64,000 bases of DNA from Christiangramia flava JLT2011 (GCF_001951155.1 NZ_CP016359.1:1-64000); one strand, 5' to 3'. Shown: positions 20,658-28,639, numbered from the stretch's first letter. A program made the numbers and translations. Notes: a model not told the origin generated them from the letters alone.

Positions 20658-22082
20658 ATGAAGCTGAATGACACCATCGTAGCCCTTGCTACTCCTGCGG
20701 GAGCCGGGGCCATTTCCGTAATCAGGGTTTCTGGACCAGAAGCTATTAAGATCATCGCACCGCTTTTTGTGGCTAAAAGTAAAAAGCCCCTCGAAGATCA
20801 GGCTTCGCATACGATCCACCTGGGAAATATCATGAATGGTGAACGAACACTTGACGAAGTCTTGGTTTCTGTATTTCGTGCCCCAAGATCGTATACTGGT
20901 GAGGAAACAGTAGAAATTTCCTGTCACGGAAGTCCTTATATTCAGCAGGAGATCATTCAATTATTGATTCGGAAAGGCTGCCGCTCTGCGGAAGCAGGAG
21001 AATTTACCCTGCGGGCATTCCTGAATGGTAAAATGGACCTCAGCCAGGCTGAAGCTGTTGCAGACCTGATCAATTCGGAAAATGCTGCGTCTCACCAGAT
21101 GGCCATGCAGCAAATGCGTGGAGGATTTTCCAACGAAATTCAAAAACTACGCGAAGAATTGCTGAATTTCGCTTCGCTTATTGAGCTGGAACTCGACTTT
21201 GCTGAAGAAGACGTGGAATTTGCCAATCGGGATCAATTTCGGGAACTGGTTTCTAAAATTCAGACCGTGCTTAAGAGACTGATCGATTCCTTTGCGACCG
21301 GTAACGTACTTAAAAACGGAATTCCTGTGGCCATTGTTGGCGAACCAAATGTGGGGAAATCGACTCTTTTAAATGCCTTATTGAACGAAGAACGCGCCAT
21401 CGTTTCAGATATCGCGGGAACCACAAGGGACACCATAGAAGATGAAATGAGCATTGGGGGTGTAGGATTCCGGTTTATTGATACTGCCGGGATCCGTGAT
21501 ACCAAAGACGTGGTGGAAAGCATCGGTATTAAAAAGACCTTTGAAAAGATCAGCCAGGCGCAGGTGGTAGTATATCTGGTAGATTCCTCTCAAATTGCGG
21601 TAAATACCGAAAGACTCAGGCAGGTGCGTATAGAAATTGAAAAGATTAAAAATAAGTTTCCGCTTAAACCGCTTTTGATTATTTCCAATAAGATCGACCG
21701 ACTCGCAGAAGAAGAGATCACAAAACTGAAAAAAGAACTCGATCTGATTTCAGCGATGAACAATCGGGCACAGTACCTTCTGCTGTCCGCAAAATCCAAT
21801 ACAGGTGTTGAGGAATTAAAAGAAAAACTGTTGGAGTTTGTGAATACGGGAGCTCTTAGAAACAGTGACACCATCGTCACTAACAGCAGGCATTACGCGG
21901 CATTGCTCCGGGCTCTGGAAGAAATGAACAAGGTAGAAGAAGGCCTGAATCATGAATTAAGTGGAGATCTCCTTGCGATAGATATTCGACAGGCATTATA
22001 TCATTTTGGAGAAATCACAGGGCAGATTACTAACGACGATCTCCTAGGAAATATATTCGCCAACTTCTGTATTGGAAAGTAA
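20658..22082 (+). CDS. mnmE: tRNA uridine-5-carboxymethylaminomethyl modification GTPase MnmE
   Basis: The 474-aa GTPase works with MnmG to modify wobble uridine 34 of several tRNAs. It has an N-terminal folate-binding domain, a helical domain, and a G domain with P-loop GEPNVGKST (228-236), the K-loop/switch region TTRDTIED, DTAGIRDT (275-282) and NKID. The essential C-terminal CIGK (C471) is intact. The last 18 bases (22065-22082) are one copy of the direct repeat that bounds the integrated element, so the element rebuilt the gene's end on insertion. No frameshift is seen. Confidence 0.97.
   Translation: MKLNDTIVALATPAGAGAISVIRVSGPEAIKIIAPLFVAKSKKPLEDQASHTIHLGNIMNGERTLDEVLVSVFRAPRSYTGEETVEISCHGSPYIQQEIIQLLIRKGCRSAEAGEFTLRAFLNGKMDLSQAEAVADLINSENAASHQMAMQQMRGGFSNEIQKLREELLNFASLIELELDFAEEDVEFANRDQFRELVSKIQTVLKRLIDSFATGNVLKNGIPVAIVGEPNVGKSTLLNALLNEERAIVSDIAGTTRDTIEDEMSIGGVGFRFIDTAGIRDTKDVVESIGIKKTFEKISQAQVVVYLVDSSQIAVNTERLRQVRIEIEKIKNKFPLKPLLIISNKIDRLAEEEITKLKKELDLISAMNNRAQYLLLSAKSNTGVEELKEKLLEFVNTGALRNSDTIVTNSRHYAALLRALEEMNKVEEGLNHELSGDLLAIDIRQALYHFGEITGQITNDDLLGNIFANFCIGK
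22065..22082 (+). repeat. Left attachment site (att core) inside mnmE
   Basis: TTCTGTATTGGAAAGTAA encodes the terminal FCIGK and stop of MnmE. It matches 28677-28694 at 17 of 18 positions. Confidence 0.8.
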
Positions 22083-22126
22083 CTATCACAAAACAGGTAA
22101 TCAGAAAACATATTAAAAACGATTAT

Positions 22127-22152
22127 AAAGCCTTTTTCATAGGGCTTTTTTA
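22127..22152 (+). terminator. Terminator downstream of mnmE, supplied by the element
   Basis: The stem AAAGCC/GGCTTT is followed by a run of T. It lies 45 bp inside the element, so the element brings a terminator for mnmE. Confidence 0.55.
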
Positions 22153-22196
22153 ATGCAACCAAGTTAATGTTTACTTTGAGTTAATATGTGTTTATT

Positions 22197-22242
22197 AGGT
22201 ACAAATTTGTACCTTCATTGTACCTTATGCAGTTGAGGTACA
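22197..22242. promoter_or_regulatory. Left cluster of probable integrase arm-type sites
   Basis: TGTACCTT occurs at 22208 and 22219 (11 bp apart). Inverted AGGTACA occurs at 22197 and 22236. The first part forms a perfect 18-bp palindrome, AGGTACAAATTTGTACCT (22197-22214). The same TGTACCTT pair with 11-bp spacing occurs near the other end (28621-28639). The cluster is about 115 bp from the core repeat. Confidence 0.6.
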
Positions 22243-22318
22243 TAAATTTAGGATATAACCCTTTTTAATTTACACTTAATTGCACTTAAATACCCTTAAG
22301 AATAATTAAAGTTACATA

Positions 22319-22672
22319 ATGAGTAGTAAAATTGAGGTTCAACGAATTTGCCAATATTGTAAAAAAGAATTTACAGCCAGAACGACGGTAACTAAATACT
22401 GTTCCCATAAGTGCAATCAAAGAGCTTACAAGGCAAAAAAGCGATCTGAAAAAGTTGAGAAATCAATTAGTGAAACAAGGAAAAAAAAGAAGCAACCTAT
22501 TGAGCAACTTAAAGCCAAAGAATTTTTAACTGTTCGTGAAGTATCAGAGTTATTAAACTGTTCGGTACGTTCGGTTTATAATTACATTGAAAATGGAACT
22601 ATTTCAGCTGTAAACTTAGGGCAAAGAATGACAAGAATAAAGCGATCTGAAATTGATAGAATATTTGATTAA
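22319..22672 (+). CDS. Zinc-finger plus helix-turn-helix DNA-binding protein
   Basis: The 117-aa protein has an N-terminal four-cysteine finger (C11, C14, C28, C32) and a lysine-rich linker. The C-terminal excisionase/MerR-like winged helix spans about 66-117 (FLTVREVSELLNCSVRSVYN, then RIKRSEIDRIFD). It lies 57 bp before the integrase gene, so it may act as the excisionase or as a regulator of integration. It is a typical partner of tyrosine integrases in Bacteroidota elements. Binding to the TGTACCTT sites or to the core is possible but not shown by sequence. Confidence 0.8.
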   Translation: MSSKIEVQRICQYCKKEFTARTTVTKYCSHKCNQRAYKAKKRSEKVEKSISETRKKKKQPIEQLKAKEFLTVREVSELLNCSVRSVYNYIENGTISAVNLGQRMTRIKRSEIDRIFD

Positions 22673-22728
22673 TAAATAGATTTTTTATCCGTAAACGTTT
22701 TCACTATTTTCACAATGCATAAAAGACT

Positions 22729-23886
22729 ATGGCCACAAAAGTAAGTTTAAGACAGAAAGACATTAGTAAAGGTCGTAAAAGCCTGTATCTTGATTTTTAC
22801 CCACCTATTCCCCACCCTGAAACCGGAAAAGATACACGTAGGGAATTTTTAGGACTTTACATTTTTGGAAAGCCTAAAACTCCAATTGACAAGAAGCATA
22901 ATGCTGAAACTTTGAAAATAGGTGAAAGCATACGCCAAAAGCGTGAAAACTTTCTGAACAAGCCAGAAATTTACAGCCAGTATGAAAAGGAACAATTAAG
23001 AATAAAAGATTTAGGCGAACAATGTTTTGTGGAATATTTCAGAAAACTTGCAGATAAACGGAAAGGTACAAATTACGATAACTGGGTTTCCGCACTAAAT
23101 TACCTTGAAGCCTATACAAATGGTAGTTTGAGATTTGCCGACCTCAACCAGAAATTTTTAGAGGATTTAAAAGAATATTTACTGAATACTAAAAGCAATA
23201 GAAGCACTAAAACTAAACTTTCTCAAAATTCAGCGGTTTCTTATTTCAATAAAGTTAAAGCCACTTTAAAACAAGCGTTTAAAGACGGTATCCTACAAGA
23301 TGATTTAAACTCCAGGATAAAGCCTATTAAAGCAACTGAAACAAGACGTGAGTATTTAACCATTGATGAGCTAAATAAGCTCGTTAAAACGGATTGTAAC
23401 AACCCTTTGTTAAAACGTGCTGCCTTGTTTTCTGCTTTAACAGGGTTGAGGTTTTCAGATATTCAAAAAATGACCTGGAGCGAACTAGAGCACATCAAAG
23501 GACAAGGCTATTTTCTGAACTTTAGCCAAAAGAAAACGAAAGGCGTTGAAGTATTACCAATCTCCGAACAGGCTTACGGCTTTACTGAGGGTGAAGAAAA
23601 CCCCAAAGAAATGCCACAAGATAAATCAGTATTTGAGGGGCTAAAATATTCCGCATATCACAACAAACACTTATTTCAATGGATCGGAGCAGCAGGAATA
23701 ACTAAGGATATTACCTTTCATTGTTTCAGACATACGTTTGCCACCTTACAACTATTTAATGGTACTGATATTTACACAGTATCAAAGATGTTAGGACATA
23801 AAGACCTCAAAACAACGCAAGTTTATGCCAAAATAGTTGATGAAGCAAAACGAAAGGCAGCCAATAAAATTAAACTGGATATGTAA
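22729..23886 (+). CDS. int: Tyrosine-type site-specific integrase
   Basis: The 385-aa recombinase should insert and excise the element at mnmE. It has an N-terminal arm-binding region, a SAM-like core-binding domain (about 95-195) and a catalytic domain with the full set R241 (LTGLRFSD), a likely K268 or K269, H331 and R334 (HCFRHTFA), H357 (LGHKDLKTT) and Y366 (QVYAKIV). No truncation or frameshift is seen, so it may be active. It follows the zinc-finger/HTH gene by 56 bp and precedes the 520-aa gene by 22 bp. Confidence 0.94.
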   Translation: MATKVSLRQKDISKGRKSLYLDFYPPIPHPETGKDTRREFLGLYIFGKPKTPIDKKHNAETLKIGESIRQKRENFLNKPEIYSQYEKEQLRIKDLGEQCFVEYFRKLADKRKGTNYDNWVSALNYLEAYTNGSLRFADLNQKFLEDLKEYLLNTKSNRSTKTKLSQNSAVSYFNKVKATLKQAFKDGILQDDLNSRIKPIKATETRREYLTIDELNKLVKTDCNNPLLKRAALFSALTGLRFSDIQKMTWSELEHIKGQGYFLNFSQKKTKGVEVLPISEQAYGFTEGEENPKEMPQDKSVFEGLKYSAYHNKHLFQWIGAAGITKDITFHCFRHTFATLQLFNGTDIYTVSKMLGHKDLKTTQVYAKIVDEAKRKAANKIKLDM

Positions 23887-23908
23887 TCCATTTAAGCATT
23901 AATGACAA

Positions 23909-25471
23909 ATGAAAATTAAAAGGCAATTTTTAAAAGACTTAAACCGTAGAAGAGTTTTTATAGTTCCCTTTCTTCACTTATTCCAAAAAAATAAACAGCT
24001 AAGGAAATTATTATTTGAAGAGTATTTAGATACTAAACCTGAACCAGATTTGGATCTTTTTATCAGTAGTTATTATACCAAGGAAGAATTAGAAGCAGGT
24101 CGTCGAGAAGCAAGTAAAAGAATCCCTGTAAATCAAACTGGAATGGCAGGGTTTATAACCCAAACAGATTTTGAAATTTCCATACAAGATATTCGAAATA
24201 AATTTTACGATCTATCGGCTAAAGAAGAAGTTCCCGATAAATTCAAAAAGCATTCAATTGAGAAGACAGCAATTATTCAAAAGATAAAACAAGAAAGAAT
24301 TCAGGATATAATTCAAGACTTTAATCTGTATGTTATCCGGAATAAAGATGCTGAAACCAAAGAATATGCTGAAGCCTTTGCTAAGAATATTCTAAACTTA
24401 TTGCCGAAGCTGGAAAACAGTCTATTATCAAAACTAATTTTAGAGGACTTCATTGAGAATCAGAAAATGGGGCAAGAAAGAATTGATTTTATGCTTGACA
24501 ATAAAATTGAACGTGATATTGCAAAAAGAAAATATCGAGAGCTTACAATGTATGCTAATAATGTTATCAATGATTATTTGAATGAACTAAAAATTGATAA
24601 ACTCCAAATAAATAAAAAAACAAATTTGAAAAACTATTCTGCAAATTCTAATGCACAAGAAAAAGAAATGAATTATTTAGATATTGTTTTACAAGGTTAT
24701 TTCAAGGATAATAACAGGGAGTTCTTAGAGAAATATTTTTATAGAGTATTTAAAAAAGCTGAAGTAGAACACTTCTATGAAGCAGACGAGTTTTTTAGCG
24801 GTTGCTTAAAAGTAGTTGAGGTTTGGGAAAAATACTTACAAGACAAAATATTTGAGCGTAAAAGCGAATTATATTTTTTGTTGAATGAAGTTAAAAACCC
24901 TAAAAAGCCTTATGACCATCCTGAAGGAAAAACAAGGGAACATGCTATTGAATCTTTTCAAAAAGAACTCAAAGATGTAAGACCGGATGGAATAGGTAGC
25001 CAGACTTTTACTGTACACTTACATTCCTTAACAAATGGTCGTATTGCTTACAATTTGGGTTATCAGCAATTATTGTACATAAAAAAAGCTATTCTTACAG
25101 CCTTTAAGAAAGCAAGAAACCAAAGTAAAACTTTGCAACCTCAAAAAAATGACAAGCAAAAACCTAACCTTACCATTCGTCAAATTGCCTTGAAGTATGT
25201 TTATTCGGAAATACAAATTACCCGAGAAAACGGAAATAAAATTGCCAAAGAATATGGGCATAATTCAGGTGAAAAACTTTTTCAACACTATTCATTCTAT
25301 TTAAGTGCAGCAAATAGAAAAGGTAAACCTCAACCATGCACGCCAAAAAGATTAAAAAATAAAATCGAACTACTGCAAAGCGTAGTTGAAGAATTGCCTA
25401 TAGACAAACAAAATAGAGTAAAAGACGAAATTTCCATTCTTAAAAGAATACAAGATGCTGAATATCAATAA
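23909..25471 (+). CDS. Element-borne 520-aa protein of unknown function
   Basis: This large, very lysine- and glutamate-rich cytosolic protein has no signal peptide or membrane segment. Long helical stretches dominate (about 85-240). A C-terminal region (about 420-470) reads TIRQIALKYVYSEIQITREN, then GHNSGEKLFQHYSFY. I recall similar motifs in uncharacterised proteins next to Bacteroidota integrases, but no function is established. It begins 22 bp after the integrase stop and is probably co-transcribed. It is the largest cargo gene, and a role in element maintenance, replication or host interaction is open. Confidence 0.75.
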   Translation: MKIKRQFLKDLNRRRVFIVPFLHLFQKNKQLRKLLFEEYLDTKPEPDLDLFISSYYTKEELEAGRREASKRIPVNQTGMAGFITQTDFEISIQDIRNKFYDLSAKEEVPDKFKKHSIEKTAIIQKIKQERIQDIIQDFNLYVIRNKDAETKEYAEAFAKNILNLLPKLENSLLSKLILEDFIENQKMGQERIDFMLDNKIERDIAKRKYRELTMYANNVINDYLNELKIDKLQINKKTNLKNYSANSNAQEKEMNYLDIVLQGYFKDNNREFLEKYFYRVFKKAEVEHFYEADEFFSGCLKVVEVWEKYLQDKIFERKSELYFLLNEVKNPKKPYDHPEGKTREHAIESFQKELKDVRPDGIGSQTFTVHLHSLTNGRIAYNLGYQQLLYIKKAILTAFKKARNQSKTLQPQKNDKQKPNLTIRQIALKYVYSEIQITRENGNKIAKEYGHNSGEKLFQHYSFYLSAANRKGKPQPCTPKRLKNKIELLQSVVEELPIDKQNRVKDEISILKRIQDAEYQ

Positions 25472-25476
25472 ATGTT

Positions 25477-25498
25477 GTAACTGGTTATAACCGGTTAC
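25477..25498. repeat. Imperfect 22-bp palindrome with GTTATAAC core
   Basis: The sequence from GTAAC (25477) to GTTAC (25498) is an inverted repeat matching at 20 of 22 positions, centred on GGTTATAACC. It lies just after the 520-aa gene and 55 bp before the next start. The GTTATAAC core recurs at 27711-27718. Confidence 0.6.
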
Positions 25499-25519
25499 CT
25501 GCTCTCTACCCGTTAAATA

Positions 25520-25552
25520 TTTGTGACAGTTAAATATTAAAACTGTTACAAA
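25520..25552. repeat. Inverted repeat abutting the start codon of the HTH gene
   Basis: The arms TTTGTGACAGTT (25520-25531) and AACTGTTACAAA (25541-25552) match at 11 of 12 positions around a 9-bp AT spacer. The right arm ends at the base before the ATG. It could be an autoregulatory operator or an RNA hairpin over the translation start. Confidence 0.6.
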
Positions 25553-25888
25553 ATGAACAATCCATTTGAAGTAATTGAAGCAAGGTTAAGTAGTATTGAA
25601 AATTTGATACTTGACCTAAAACACTTACCAAAAGAGTCTGCACCAATTAAAAATTCTGAACAACTCCTAACCGTTCAGGATGCAGCACATTTTTTAAATC
25701 TTACAGTACCCACTATTTACAGCAAAGTAAGTAAGGGTGAATTACCTGTAATGAAGCGAAGCAAACGACTTTACTTTTCCAGTACTGAACTCATGGAGTA
25801 TCTGAAAGAGGGGCGTAAGATGTCAAACTCTGAAATTGAGCAACAGGCAGAAACATATTTGTCCAACAATAAAAAAGGGTTGAAGTAA
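25553..25888 (+). CDS. Excisionase-family helix-turn-helix protein
   Basis: The 111-aa protein has an N-terminal coiled-coil-like stretch (MNNPFEVIEARLSSIENLIL) and then a MerR/excisionase winged helix (about 38-85: LLTVQDAAHFLNLTVPTIYS, then KRSKRLYFSSTELMEYL). It is a likely DNA-binding regulator or recombination directionality factor. The inverted repeat ending at its ATG suggests self-regulation. It overlaps the next gene by one base (TAATG), so the two are translationally coupled. Confidence 0.82.
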   Translation: MNNPFEVIEARLSSIENLILDLKHLPKESAPIKNSEQLLTVQDAAHFLNLTVPTIYSKVSKGELPVMKRSKRLYFSSTELMEYLKEGRKMSNSEIEQQAETYLSNNKKGLK

Positions 25889-26184
25889 TGGAAAACACTA
25901 GCAACAACCCTTTACATAAAAGACAGGGTGAAGATACGGACTTTAATACCCAACTGATAACCATATTTCAATATTTACAGGATCATATTGCAACAGCTTC
26001 AATGGTATCTGAAGCTACCGGAGTACCACAAAAGAATATCTGTAGGTATAAACGAGATTTAGAATGTTCTGGACGTCTTTGGGAGATTAAAAAGGATTAT
26101 TGCGAAAAGACAGGATTCAAAGCCTGGTATATTACCACAAATCCTGAATTCTCAGAATTATCAGATCAACTTTCTCTTTTTTAA
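25888..26184 (+). CDS. Small winged-helix-like protein of unknown function
   Basis: The 98-aa protein has a central segment IFQYLQDHIATASMVSEATGVPQKNICRYK (about 26-55) that reads as a helix-turn-helix or winged-helix module of the kind seen in small mobile-element proteins. The following LECSGRLWEIKKDYCEKTGF would be its wing. It is coupled to the upstream HTH gene. The candidate Rep gene starts just downstream. Function is unknown; DNA binding is inferred from pattern only. Confidence 0.65.
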   Translation: MENTSNNPLHKRQGEDTDFNTQLITIFQYLQDHIATASMVSEATGVPQKNICRYKRDLECSGRLWEIKKDYCEKTGFKAWYITTNPEFSELSDQLSLF

Positions 26185-26206
26185 AGTTGTGGTCGATTTT
26201 ATTAAG

Positions 26207-27028
26207 ATGAACATTTGGGGTTGCGATGTAACTTATATTGAAGAGCACCCATTATTAAACTTTGTTGGTTCTTATTATTGCAAAACAGCTGAATCGATCC
26301 CCAGGAAAAAAGCCCATTATAAGGGGATCGATTTTATTTTGTTTGATAACGGACTACTTAGGATTCAAGGCAGTATTCATAAATTTTTTAATGAAGGAAA
26401 ACATAATTACAATGACTTCACTTTTTCTATGATACAACAAGTCTTAAGAAAGCTTGCTAATACTTTCCATATTAATTTAGATAAAGCCATTATTAGCAAC
26501 TTTGAGACCGGGGTGAATATTAGACCTCCAAAAGCAAGTAAAGATGTATTAGACTCGCTTTTATGCCATAAAAACACTTCTTTCAAAGATGTTTCAAGGA
26601 TTGGAGGTTATATCAAACAAGCTGAGCATTCACAATACATTGTGAAGGTCTATGATAAAGGCCTTCAATATGGTTTGAACAGTCCTAATATGAGAATTGA
26701 ACTTAAATTCACAAGAATGGCTAGGATCAACAAAATAGGTATTAAATGCCTTTCCGATCTTTTAGATTTAAACAAATATCAACGATTAAAAGATATGGTT
26801 CTGGAGGAATGGCAAAACTGTTTACTATTTGAATCTCCTGAAAACAGTTTTACGATGACTAAAAAACTATATCAATGGAAAGATGGGAAGTATTGGACTT
26901 CTCTTACAAAGCAAGAACGATATCGGCAACGATTAGCTTACAATAAGTATGTTGATTCCTCAACTAAAAACTATCACGCGAAAATAAAAGAAATAACAGT
27001 TGAGAAATTTAAGGCGCTATTGCGATGA
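26207..27028 (+). CDS. Candidate replication-initiation-like protein
   Basis: Counted from ATG 26207 the protein is 273 aa; a GTG at 26189 would add six residues. The middle reads IVKVYDKGLQYGLNSPNMRI, then ELKFTRMARI. This YDKG...RIE(L)K layout resembles filamentous-phage gene II-like and plasmid initiators, where a strand is followed by charged residues. I cannot identify a full HUH motif or the paired tyrosines with certainty, so this is a weak family assignment. It follows the two small HTH-like genes and would be the only replication gene of the element. It may instead be a structural or regulatory protein. Confidence 0.5.
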   Translation: MNIWGCDVTYIEEHPLLNFVGSYYCKTAESIPRKKAHYKGIDFILFDNGLLRIQGSIHKFFNEGKHNYNDFTFSMIQQVLRKLANTFHINLDKAIISNFETGVNIRPPKASKDVLDSLLCHKNTSFKDVSRIGGYIKQAEHSQYIVKVYDKGLQYGLNSPNMRIELKFTRMARINKIGIKCLSDLLDLNKYQRLKDMVLEEWQNCLLFESPENSFTMTKKLYQWKDGKYWTSLTKQERYRQRLAYNKYVDSSTKNYHAKIKEITVEKFKALLR

Positions 27029-27116
27029 TTACCTTTTTACAATTCAATTATAGTGTCAATAAGTAACATCCTTTTTCTAGGTTCTCTAATTATTTAGGTT
27101 TCAAAAAACTTATGCC

Positions 27117-27704
27117 ATGCCAAAAAATCACACCTTCCCTACTCTATTCGACGAAGTATTACAATTAAACATTTCCAAGTTAAAGCAATGGGAATACCTC
27201 AAATCCGGCCAAGTAAGAACTGGAACAATAACTTGGAGTAGAAACGGAACCTCAACTGGTAGTATTTCGATAAAAGTAAATACCTACAGTAATCAACCTT
27301 ATATCGAGTTGGACTATAAATTTAGGGAAGAGCCGCGAAATTATAAGGTGAACTTAGTTTCTATTCCTTCCAACCTGGGGAAAGGCGTTATTTGGTATTT
27401 TCTATGTCCTGAAACCAACAAGCGTTGTCGTAAACTGTATTCGGTTTCCGGTTACTTTTTACATCGTCAAGCCTTTAGGGGTTGTATGTACGAAAGTCAA
27501 ACCAAGAGCAAGACATGGCGACAAATAGAAAAGGTCTATGGTAGTTATTTCGATAGTGAAAAAAACTATGAATTACTTTACAGTAAGCACTTCAAGAAGT
27601 TTTACAATGGTAAACCAACTAAAAGATATCTGAAATTAATGAAAAGAATTAATGAAGCCGATCGGTTTACCTTATCAGAAATAGAGCAATTATTTCATTT
27701 ATGA
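27117..27704 (+). CDS. Element protein with a cysteine-paired core, unknown function
   Basis: The 195-aa basic protein has no membrane segment. The N-terminal half is beta-rich (RTGTITWSRNGTSTGSISIK). The centre has IWYFLCPETNKRCRKLYSV, then HRQAFRGCMYESQTKS. The cysteines are spaced like a degenerate zinc ribbon, a layout I have seen in uncharacterised proteins of mobile regions. It is preceded by an 88-bp AT-rich gap. No function can be assigned. Confidence 0.65.
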   Translation: MPKNHTFPTLFDEVLQLNISKLKQWEYLKSGQVRTGTITWSRNGTSTGSISIKVNTYSNQPYIELDYKFREEPRNYKVNLVSIPSNLGKGVIWYFLCPETNKRCRKLYSVSGYFLHRQAFRGCMYESQTKSKTWRQIEKVYGSYFDSEKNYELLYSKHFKKFYNGKPTKRYLKLMKRINEADRFTLSEIEQLFHL

Positions 27705-27707
27705 ATT

Positions 27708-27731
27708 ACCGTTATAACGGCCGTAAAACGG
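27708..27731. repeat. Palindromic operator-like site with GTTATAAC core
   Basis: CCGTTATAACGG (27709-27720) is a perfect 12-bp palindrome, followed at once by CCGTAAAACGGT. Together they form a larger near-symmetric unit. It lies about 30-55 bp before a perfect -7 box (TATATTTG, 27763-27770), a good position for a regulator site. Confidence 0.55.
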
Positions 27732-27785
27732 TGACTGCAATTTTAGATTTAAACTAGTTTGCTATATTTGGAAAAATCAAATAAT

Positions 27786-27983
27786 TTGGAAAATAAGAAA
27801 AAGACCCCGGTTGGCTGCTTTATAATACCTGCGGTAATATTAATACTATTTTTTATTTTTTTGAGTACCAATTTTGAAAGTGACTTCTTAAACTTACTAC
27901 AGGGAGAATTATGGATGACTTTCTTAGGTATTTTAGTAATGGGTATTTGCATACTTATTTTCTATTCATTCAATAATGGTTAA
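27786..27983 (+). CDS. Small two-helix membrane protein
   Basis: There is no ATG in this frame before the hydrophobic part. TTG at 27786 gives 65 aa, and TTG at 27759 or 27768 gives slightly longer forms. Two membrane helices are clear: PVGCFIIPAVILILFFIFL and WMTFLGILVMGICILIFYSF, separated by a short acidic loop. TATATTTG at 27763-27770 may be its own -7 box, which would favour the 27786 start. Function is unknown; small membrane proteins on elements can be toxins or exclusion factors, but nothing here shows that. Confidence 0.5.
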   Translation: MENKKKTPVGCFIIPAVILILFFIFLSTNFESDFLNLLQGELWMTFLGILVMGICILIFYSFNNG

Positions 27984-28227
27984 TAGGACTTTAGTCCTAA
28001 GTTGATTTTATTAATAATCTCTCATGGTTCTAGCCAAGATATTACGAACGGATATGCTCAAATAATATAAGCAAATCACACATTATCAATTTTAAACAGA
28101 TACTTATTTTGGGTATACCTAAATGACTTCTTACTTCACATAGTCAATTAAATTTCGATTTAATGCATTTAGCATTTTAAAAATGGAAAAACTACTGGTA
28201 TATTGGTCTCCATTAAAAATCTAAATT

Positions 28228-28521
28228 ATGAGTAAAACGTCAGCCATTGCGGACATGAGAGGTTTAATTGGGCCATTTTTTGATGAAGATCATGATAGAG
28301 CTCTGGAAATTAAAAAGACAATTTTAGGAAAGGTAAAGTCTTTTTTTTATTCACCAGCAAACCAACGACTGGTAGAAAATTCTTTATCAGTTTGGGAACC
28401 AGATATTGATAATTATCTAAATCAAAAGGCTCAAGGTGAATCAATTGATAAGGTTCAGGTTCACCATACTTATCTAGCCTTGGAGGGAATAATTAATCTT
28501 ATTTCACTAGCCACAGAGTAA
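28228..28521 (+). CDS. Small soluble protein of unknown function
   Basis: The 97-aa protein is mostly helical and acidic (MRGLIGPFFDEDHDRALEIK at 10-29; SVWEPDIDNYLNQKAQGES). It has no membrane segment, cysteine pair or known motif. It is the last gene of the element, preceded by about 240 bp without a gene and followed at once by a terminator and the right arm sites. It probably has its own promoter. I do not recognise it. Confidence 0.6.
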   Translation: MSKTSAIADMRGLIGPFFDEDHDRALEIKKTILGKVKSFFYSPANQRLVENSLSVWEPDIDNYLNQKAQGESIDKVQVHHTYLALEGIINLISLATE

Positions 28522-28545
28522 TAAAACAGGGAACTATTCAAAAAG

Positions 28546-28594
28546 AAGCCTCTAAATCAAATTCTTCGGAAAGGAATTTAGAGGCTGTTTTTTG
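28546..28594 (+). terminator. Terminator after the last element gene
   Basis: A long stem AAGCCTCTAAAT...ATTTAGAGGCT with a TTCGG-containing inner part is followed by GTTTTTTG. Confidence 0.75.
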
Positions 28595-28620
28595 TAAAAC
28601 TCCTAAAATCACATCTTATC

Positions 28621-28639
28621 TGTACCTTATTTGTACCTT
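28621..28639. promoter_or_regulatory. Right pair of probable integrase arm-type sites
   Basis: TGTACCTT occurs at 28621 and 28632, exactly 11 bp apart, as in the left cluster. It ends 37 bp before the right core repeat. Confidence 0.6.

Noticed and set aside
20448-20960. 170-aa minus-strand frame covering the mnmE start
   Set aside because: It runs antisense to mnmE and the DUF4870 gene and covers the promoter; a shadow frame.
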